A stretch of DNA of 64,000 nucleotides, from assembly GCF_001556865.1 (NCBI RefSeq), contig NZ_LSJY01000028.1, positions 13,430-77,429 of the forward strand, in the 5' to 3' direction. The DNA comes from Sphingobium sp. CCH11-B1 (lineage in GTDB: Bacteria > Pseudomonadota > Alphaproteobacteria > Sphingomonadales > Sphingomonadaceae). The position numbers and the translations under genes are program-made. The notes below the pieces were generated by a model. It saw only the letters and a list, made by a program, of their open reading frames with translations, was not told the origin of the DNA and searched no databases. Shown piece by piece: positions 59,345 to 64,000 of the stretch. How positions within the stretch are numbered: position 1 is the stretch's first letter; every line of letters begins with the position of its first letter.

Positions 59345-60354
59345 GCCCAAAGGTCGCGGACCAGCGCCAGCAAAGCCGCTTCGGCCTCCTCTCGCGTGCC
59401 GCCGCCCTTGGGGAGGAGGGTCAATGTCATTTGCCTGGGCGTTTGCCTGTCGATCTTGAGGATCGGATTGCCCTCGCGATTGCGCAGGATATTGTCCGAT
59501 CCTGTCTTCCTGGGGACACCTGTCTTCTTGGGGGCGTCCGCCGCCGCGCCGGCAAGGTCGCGGATGATGTCAACGACGGGCAGCCCCCCTCCCCCCTCTT
59601 GCCACTGCCGCGCCAGTTCCGCCGCGCGCGACGTGACCCGTTTGCGCTGGTCGTCCGGCTTCAGCAGCGGTTTCAGCATGGTGACATGCTTGATGCGCAA
59701 CGCGTGGGGATCGGGAAAGGCGATCATGAGATCATCGGGCAAGCGGGCCAGATCGAGATAGCGGCTGAGCCAGCTTTGCGACACGTTGAGCCGCTCCGCC
59801 ATGCGCCCCTGATGGCCTTGATAATAGCCCTCGAGCGCCTTCAGATAGTCTCGAGCCCGTTCGATATCCGTAATGTCTTCCCGCGCGCGATTTTCCAGAT
59901 CGGCGAGGCGGAAAGCCTCTTCGTCGGTCAGCTCGCGCGGTTCGACCAAGAAACGAAATTCGGGATAATTATGGGCCCGCAGCCATGACACCGACCAGTG
60001 ACGCCGCGCGCCGCATATGATCTCGAAATCATGATCGGCATCGCCCCTCACGCGACGCACGATGGCGGGGACTTCCTGGCGACCCTGCGATTTGAGACTT
60101 TCGATGAGGTCTGCGCATCGCTGCTCATTCAATAGAGCATAGTCGCGGTTATGCCCCGCCCACAGCCGGCAGCGCGCAGGATCGACCAGCTCGTGCGTCC
60201 GTTGCACGATGGCGCCTGACGCCAGCTGCGCGATCCGGTTCTCTCGCCCCGAAAGGATCGATCCCATCTGGCCCCGAGCGCGGGGCACATCCCCTCCGCC
60301 GGGAACGAGTCCGGCCGCCAGCCCCTCAGCAAAACTCTTGTTCTTCCCGCTCAT
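59341..60354 (-). CDS. parB: Plasmid partition protein ParB/RepB
   Basis: 337 residues. The ParB/Spo0J N-terminal CTPase fold includes CGARRHWSVSWLRAHN (the GxRR motif, residues 114-129) and the ENRARED segment. A central helix-turn-helix (QGRMAERLNVSQSWLSRYLDLARLP) binds the centromere, and the C-terminal domain dimerises. The proline- and glycine-rich N-terminal 45 residues would contact ParA. It lies downstream of parA with a 20-bp palindrome between the two genes as the likely centromere. Confidence 0.93.
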   Translation of the reverse strand: MSGKNKSFAEGLAAGLVPGGGDVPRARGQMGSILSGRENRIAQLASGAIVQRTHELVDPARCRLWAGHNRDYALLNEQRCADLIESLKSQGRQEVPAIVRRVRGDADHDFEIICGARRHWSVSWLRAHNYPEFRFLVEPRELTDEEAFRLADLENRAREDITDIERARDYLKALEGYYQGHQGRMAERLNVSQSWLSRYLDLARLPDDLMIAFPDPHALRIKHVTMLKPLLKPDDQRKRVTSRAAELARQWQEGGGGLPVVDIIRDLAGAAADAPKKTGVPRKTGSDNILRNREGNPILKIDRQTPRQMTLTLLPKGGGTREEAEAALLALVRDLWA

Positions 60355-60396
60355 CTCTCATTCCTTTCCTTCGCGGGCGTCCGGGCGCCGCCGCCA

Positions 60397-60416
60397 ATTT
60401 TGCACCGGTGCAAAAT
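60397..60416. other. Centromere-like (parS) palindrome, copy 1
   Basis: A 20-bp perfect palindrome with core TTTTGCACCGGTGCAAAA between parA and parB; it overlaps the last base of the parA stop codon. An identical copy lies at 61904-61923 by the repA 3' end. Two copies beside parAB are the usual layout for ParB binding sites. Confidence 0.7.
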
Positions 60417-61618
60417 CAGGCATGTCCTTCCTGACGCAATCGCGCCGCATGGCTGGGCCAGGTCATGCGGATGTCGATCTCCACCTCGGCATTCACGCCA
60501 TCGAGATAAGTCAGGCAACGCTCCCGCACCGAGCGGCTGGTCAGGGGACCGTCCAGTTCATAGACGCTCATCAAGCGCGCGGTCGCATTGTCGATTTCCG
60601 CCGAATCCTTGAGCGGCGTGCGGACGATGTTGTGTCCGTAAAGCGAGCGCATGAGGTTGAGCATTTCCTTCTGCATCGACTTGCCCTCATCGACCTTGGA
60701 GGCGACAAATCGCAGGAAGCTGAGCCCGGTCGGGAAGCCCATCTCATGCAGTTGCGCCATCGTCTCCTCCAGCATGCTGAGGAAAGCGGCCGTCGATGAG
60801 AAGTCCATCACGGTAGGAGGGACCGGCACGACGAGCGCATTCGCCGCGCGAAGGACGGACAGTGAAATCGCACCCAGGGCTGGCGGCGGATCGATGACGA
60901 TCACGTCGAAGCGGTCAGCGATGGACTGTATCCCCTCGGCGAGCCGGTTCAGAAGCGTGGACTGGCCCCGCGCCATGCGCCCCGCAAGTTCATATTCCGA
61001 CTGGAACAAGCGCAAATTGGCCGGGATCAGCTCAAGCTGGTCAAAATGCGTCTTGCGCAAGGCATAGTCGAGCGAACCGATGTCGTCATGGCGAAGGAAT
61101 GGATAGAGCGTGTCATCCTCTGTCAGGTCGAGATCCGGCACATATCCGAACAGCGTCGTTGCCGACCCCTGACTGTCGCAATCGATGAGGGCGACGCGAT
61201 AGCCCTGGATCGCGAGATATTGGGCCAGGTGAACCGAGACGGTGGATTTACCCACGCCGCCCTTGAAATTCTGAACCGCGACGACCGTGCAGGGATCGTC
61301 GGGCGCGCGCCAGGGGCGGGTGCCGAAAAGGCCGCGCATGTCGTTGAGCTGCGCCAGCGTATAGCCCACCCGCCGTCCGGTTTCGGTGCGCGGAGGCTCG
61401 GGAAGGCGACCGTCGCGCTCGGCTTCGCGGATCGCCTGCGTCGTCCTTCCGATCAGCTCGGCTGCTTTCCCGATCGGAAAGGTCGGCTCCCGCCGCTCAT
61501 TGGCGCGGGCAGCCTGCGCATTGTCGCGCAGCCGTTCCAAAACCGCATTGGACCGCGCGGCAAGATCGGAAACCGCGGCAAAACTCGCGTCGATTTGATC
61601 GGCAGGCACGCTTGCCAT
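60416..61618 (-). CDS. parA: Plasmid partition ATPase ParA (type Ia, with N-terminal DNA-binding part)
   Basis: 400 residues. The N-terminal 100 residues contain a helix-turn-helix-like region (KAAELIGRTTQAIREAERDG), as in autoregulatory type Ia ParA/RepA proteins. The deviant Walker A NFKGGVGKST is at residues 117-126, followed by the A' motif (VALIDCDSQGSATTLFG) and Walker B (FDVIVIDPPPALG). It should position plasmid copies with ParB and repress its own promoter at 61647-61676. Confidence 0.95.
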   Translation of the reverse strand: MASVPADQIDASFAAVSDLAARSNAVLERLRDNAQAARANERREPTFPIGKAAELIGRTTQAIREAERDGRLPEPPRTETGRRVGYTLAQLNDMRGLFGTRPWRAPDDPCTVVAVQNFKGGVGKSTVSVHLAQYLAIQGYRVALIDCDSQGSATTLFGYVPDLDLTEDDTLYPFLRHDDIGSLDYALRKTHFDQLELIPANLRLFQSEYELAGRMARGQSTLLNRLAEGIQSIADRFDVIVIDPPPALGAISLSVLRAANALVVPVPPTVMDFSSTAAFLSMLEETMAQLHEMGFPTGLSFLRFVASKVDEGKSMQKEMLNLMRSLYGHNIVRTPLKDSAEIDNATARLMSVYELDGPLTSRSVRERCLTYLDGVNAEVEIDIRMTWPSHAARLRQEGHA

Positions 61619-61646
61619 TTACATCCCCATTTTTGAAACTGGGCAT

Positions 61647-61676
61647 ATTATGGTCGCACTTGCGATTTTTTGTCAA
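61647..61676 (-). promoter_or_regulatory. parA promoter with internal palindrome
   Basis: On the minus strand TTGACA (61676-61671) and CATAAT (61652-61647) are spaced by 18 bp. Between them lies the inverted repeat TCGCA-AG-TGCGA (61654-61665), a good position for ParA autorepression. Confidence 0.6.
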
Positions 61677-61814
61677 TGATGAGGCGTTTTTCAAAAGTGG
61701 AAAGGCGGGTGCCGCTTGTGTGAAATGGACGCAGGTTCGTGCGCGATCGCGGCGGCTGAGAAGGCCCGGGGCCGGGCGAATGCGCCGGTCATATCCCTCG
61801 GGGTCCGGGCGAAT

Positions 61815-61831
61815 CCTGACCAAATGGGGGC
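61815..61831 (-). repeat. Iteron-like 17-mer, left of repA (inverted orientation)
   Basis: Reads GCCCCC-ATTT-GGTCAGG on the minus strand, fitting the iteron consensus GCCCCC-N4-GGTCAGG found right of repA. It lies in the 309-bp gap between parA and repA. Confidence 0.6.
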
Positions 61832-61877
61832 GCCTTCTATCGAGGCGCTGATCCACCAGACGTGCGAGCCCGGCAGC

Positions 61878-61894
61878 CCTGACCAACCGGGGGC
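61878..61894 (-). repeat. Iteron-like 17-mer, left of repA, copy 2 (inverted orientation)
   Basis: Reads GCCCCC-GGTT-GGTCAGG on the minus strand, same layout as the copy at 61815, 63 bp away (six helical turns). Confidence 0.6.
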
Positions 61895-61903
61895 GAGATC
61901 ACC

Positions 61904-61923
61904 ATTTTGCACCGGTGCAAAAT
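61904..61923. other. Centromere-like (parS) palindrome, copy 2
   Basis: Identical 20-bp palindrome to 60397-60416, only 5 bp after the repA stop codon. Confidence 0.7.
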
Positions 61924-61927
61924 GGCA

Positions 61928-63073
61928 TCAGGGCCGGCCCCGCCGCGAAGCATAGCTCTCACAAAAACCCGTCCATGATTGCTTGAGCTTGTTCCCGGAC
62001 AGGTTCTGCAGCCTTGCGCCCATATGTTCCCGATAGGCGGCAGCGATGAGGTCAATGTCCCATCCTCCACCCTGCACCCGCGCGATATCCCTGAACAAGG
62101 GCGTCGGAGCATAATGGAGACTGCCGGGCGGGAATGTCGTCGCCCCGTCCGCCTCACCATCCTGCGAGCGAGACCGGGCGGGGAGGGGGCGTGCCCCTGG
62201 ATCAGCCGCCGGGCCGACGATGTTTTCCGTCTCGCCGTCTCGCCGGGACCGCCGGCCTGCGGAATGCCGTTCCAGTTCGTCGACCGTCGAAATCTGTTGC
62301 GGCGCATCCTTCGCCTGAAAACGTATCTCGATCTCCGCGACGGCCCGCCCCCGGCGCACCTCCTTCCACTCCACCGTGAAGTGAGCGAGCTGATCAATCT
62401 CCGCCTTGGCCGTAGTCAGAACCTTCCGGCGCAGCTGGGCAAAATCCTTGTACACGTCAGGATCGATTCCCAGCGCGGCGCGCAGAGCCGTCACGTCCCC
62501 CTTCCAGGTCGATTGCCGCCTATGGATGCGAAGCGCCCCCATCTCGTACAGCCGGAGCGCGTAGGTCGACCGAAAGCCCAACACTGCCTGCCGATTGAGC
62601 ACGGCATAGGTTTCGGATTCCTGGATCAGTCGCCGCGCATCGGGGGTGAATTCCCATTCTATCCACCCTCCTTCATGGCCCTCCTCCTCCACCTCTTCCT
62701 TGGACATCTGGATCAGGGGGAAACGCCGGGTCGCCTTGCGCCCGCGCCAGGACGTATCGTCTTCCGCGAACAGCGTGCGGTGAAGTTCCTCCAACATATC
62801 GGCGATGCGTTCATTGCCCTTATGCCCGCGGCGAATGTCCGCCTTGCGCATCCTGTGCGGAATGTCGCGCCAGGCGTCCCCCCCCGCGGTCAGGATCATC
62901 AGCGCCAGCAATCGAGAGGCCGTCAGGCTGAGCGACTGCCCCTTGATGAAGCGAACCTCAACCAGCTTGCCGGGCTTGGCGAAATCATCATTATCCCGAT
63001 GCGCGAGCGCTGCGGCGACGCGCATGGCGCGATTGGGCGTCTGGCCGTTCACATCTGCCGAATCGTCTGCCAT
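61928..63073 (-). CDS. repA: Plasmid replication initiator RepA (Rep_3/iteron-binding type)
   Basis: 381 residues. It begins with a winged-helix region (VEVRFIKGQSLSLTASRLLALMIL, then SKEEVEEEGHEGGWIEWEFTPDARRLIQESETYAVLN and FRSTYALRLYEMGALRIHR) typical of dimeric iteron-binding initiators. The second winged helix contains WKGDVTALRAALGI and YKDFAQLRRKVLTTAKAEIDQLAHFTVEWKEV. The C-terminal third, after about residue 270, is a variable linker and a small helical domain (GARLQNLSGNKLKQSWTGF). Direct iterons upstream of the start and a large inverted repeat at 63091-63124 fit autorepression by dimers and origin binding by monomers. Confidence 0.9.
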   Translation of the reverse strand: MADDSADVNGQTPNRAMRVAAALAHRDNDDFAKPGKLVEVRFIKGQSLSLTASRLLALMILTAGGDAWRDIPHRMRKADIRRGHKGNERIADMLEELHRTLFAEDDTSWRGRKATRRFPLIQMSKEEVEEEGHEGGWIEWEFTPDARRLIQESETYAVLNRQAVLGFRSTYALRLYEMGALRIHRRQSTWKGDVTALRAALGIDPDVYKDFAQLRRKVLTTAKAEIDQLAHFTVEWKEVRRGRAVAEIEIRFQAKDAPQQISTVDELERHSAGRRSRRDGETENIVGPAADPGARPLPARSRSQDGEADGATTFPPGSLHYAPTPLFRDIARVQGGGWDIDLIAAAYREHMGARLQNLSGNKLKQSWTGFCESYASRRGRP

Positions 63074-63090
63074 GATGGGGCGCGAAGATG

Positions 63091-63124
63091 CCTGACCTGA
63101 CCTTAGTGGTCAAGTCAGGTCAGG
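63091..63124. promoter_or_regulatory. Large inverted repeat before repA (iteron half-sites)
   Basis: CCTGACCTGAC at 63091-63101 and its complement GTCAGGTCAGG at 63114-63124, 12-bp spacer, 18 bp upstream of the repA start. It is built from the GGTCAGG part of the iteron, as in classical initiator-gene operators bound by Rep dimers. Confidence 0.65.
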
Positions 63125-63135
63125 GAAGCGGCAGA

Positions 63136-63299
63136 GCCCCCATCCGGTCAGGACGCCCCCTGCCTGCGCGGGATGGACGAGGATGCAAAAGCCCCTAACA
63201 AGGCGATCCGCGCCGAGGCCCCGACAGGTCAGGACAAGGCCCCCTGGCGGTCAGGGAAGAGCCCCCATCCAGTCAGCTTACATCCCCCGGCAGGTCAGG
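63136..63299 (+). other. Iteron array and probable origin of replication (oriV)
   Basis: Direct copies of GCCCCC-N4-GGTCAGG at 63136-63152, 63239-63255 and 63283-63299 (first base T), with weaker ones at 63218-63233 (one base shorter) and 63261-63277 (last base changed). The sites stand 22 or more bp apart on one strand. Together with repA and the two inverted copies at 61815 and 61878 they mark an iteron-type origin. The gap 63074-63461 has no gene I can support. Confidence 0.65.
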
Positions 63300-63342
63300 A
63301 TAGCCCTCTCCGACTCATGTCATACCCACGATTCGGGGCTCC

Positions 63343-63368
63343 TGAATCAGAATCTCTTGAATCAGAAT
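63343..63368 (+). repeat. Short tandem repeat near the origin (TGAATCAGAAT twice)
   Basis: TGAATCAGAAT at 63343-63353 and 63358-63368, 15-bp period, AT-richer than its surroundings. An A+T-rich repeat beside iterons is a common place for strand opening or host-factor binding. Confidence 0.45.
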
Positions 63369-63461
63369 GACCGACCGATGGTCGGCAGGTTCTTCAGTAG
63401 GAATGGGTTTCAAGCGCCCAGACATGGCCATGGCGATCTGGCTCCCCACCTTTCACCAATT

Positions 63462-63686
63462 TCAGCTCAGCAACGGATGGGCAATCCGCATATCGTCGAG
63501 CAGGCTTTCGATCAGCGCCACGTCGCGCACGCTGCCCGTGGGCGTCACCGACCAGTTACAATGAGGGTGGGTTTCCCGGTCATATAGCCGGATGGCACCG
63601 ATGGCCTTGCGCCAATGATGTTTGCTCCGGCCATGCTCGCGCAGCAGGCGGGCTAACAGCAGGTCGATCATCTGGTCTCTGGTCAT
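63462..63686 (-). CDS. Small conserved-looking protein, function unknown
   Basis: About 75 residues from MTRDQMIDLLLARLLREHG to LDDMRIAHPLLS; the sequence HCNWSVTPTGSVRDVA is distinctive and looks like a real conserved protein, common in my memory of sphingomonad plasmid and genomic-island genes, but no function is known to me. The frame is open to 63821, and the upstream part (VGWAQTWLDRALAPPPKKR) could be coding, though its Pro-rich beginning is not convincing. There is no strong ribosome site. It lies beyond the origin and before the window end. Confidence 0.55.
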   Translation of the reverse strand: MTRDQMIDLLLARLLREHGRSKHHWRKAIGAIRLYDRETHPHCNWSVTPTGSVRDVALIESLLDDMRIAHPLLS

Positions 63687-63863
63687 CCGCTTCTTTGGCG
63701 GCGGAGCCAAGGCGCGGTCAAGCCAAGTCTGTGCCCAACCAACCCGCGGCAGCGACCGGGACGATCGCGGACCGGGCCAAAAGGCGGTGCCCATAACGCC
63801 CGGCGGCGGGGGAGGGGGCATGACGCGTCATCCGCGCTCTCCGCCCTTGGCTTGTCTGAATCA

Positions 63864-64000
63864 ATGTGGGAGGAAGGCCCGCCACCTGATGACATTATGG
63901 ATAGCCGGAGCGAAGCGCTTGCAGATCAACTGGATGACCTGGCCGGGTCACGTCCGTCAATGAGGTGTAATTTGGGGTGTGGTCACCGGGCTGCATGGTC
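63864..64000 (+). CDS. Possible start of a gene cut by the window edge
   Basis: A frame starting MWEEGPPPDDIMDSRSEALADQLDDLAG stays open to base 64000 (about 45 codons). The acidic, amphipathic composition is gene-like, but there is no good ribosome site and no family match. Between 63687 and this point nothing else can be supported. Confidence 0.25.
   Translation, partial: MWEEGPPPDDIMDSRSEALADQLDDLAGSRPSMRCNLGCGHRAAW

Noticed and set aside
63074..63461. CRISPR array in the repeat-rich stretch near the origin
   Set aside because: Repeats are 17 bp or shorter, unevenly spaced and related to the initiator operator; they fit iterons and there are no cas genes.

Overview
The window reads like a GC-rich alphaproteobacterial secondary replicon, most likely a plasmid or chromid of a sphingomonad. 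The grounds are its high-GC codon use, a TonB-dependent receptor plus the remnant of another, SMP-30 and PQQ enzymes, HWE-type signalling, and a complete iteron/RepA/ParA/ParB maintenance block at the right end. This is inferred from sequence features only; no database search was possible.

Layout, left to right. 1-5.1 kb: an RND efflux operon (permease cut by the window edge, adaptor, small AhpD-like protein) with its TetR repressor and three matching operators. 5.2-7.2 kb: glutathione-dependent formaldehyde oxidation. 7.3-11.2 kb: the ybbP-ybbA/tesA module. 11.3-32.6 kb: a catabolic island for an unknown substrate. 32.8-36.3 kb: the NHEJ pair ligD and ku. 36.4-42.1 kb: the distal valine pathway with a LysR regulator. 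42.1-49.9 kb: the leucine pathway with TetR and LysR regulators. 49.9-53.7 kb: a cation/proton antiporter and a TonB receptor. 53.7-58.0 kb: a LOV photoreceptor, a CheB-CheR-PAS-HWE kinase and a receiver protein. 58.3-64 kb: the replicon core.

The island is the least explained part. It holds two periplasmic PQQ dehydrogenases, a GMC/gluconate-dehydrogenase-type flavin dehydrogenase with its small subunit, three c-type cytochromes, an aldehyde dehydrogenase, an iron alcohol dehydrogenase, two secreted bicupins, a secreted SMP-30 lactonase, a secreted amidohydrolase, two MFS transporters, and a class III CoA-transferase with an enoyl-CoA hydratase. Copies of one operator, ATCATAT-N3-ATATGAT, sit in all three divergent promoter regions and before the nine-gene operon that follows the gntR-type gene, so the whole set looks like one regulon. 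A likely scheme is that a polyhydroxy or alcohol-bearing compound is oxidised and delactonised in the periplasm, imported as an organic acid, activated to a CoA ester and taken into beta-oxidation-like chemistry. A TonB receptor tail left at 11.3 kb suggests the island once had its own outer-membrane receptor.

The two amino-acid operons share a duplicated leader element of about 35 nt. The leucine operon pairs maoC with citE in the place where a classical methylglutaconyl-CoA hydratase and HMG-CoA lyase would be expected. At the right end, seven iteron-like 17-mers flank repA and two identical 20-bp palindromes flank parA, as expected for an iteron-controlled replicon with ParB centromere sites. 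I saw no tRNA, rRNA, CRISPR array or insertion sequence.
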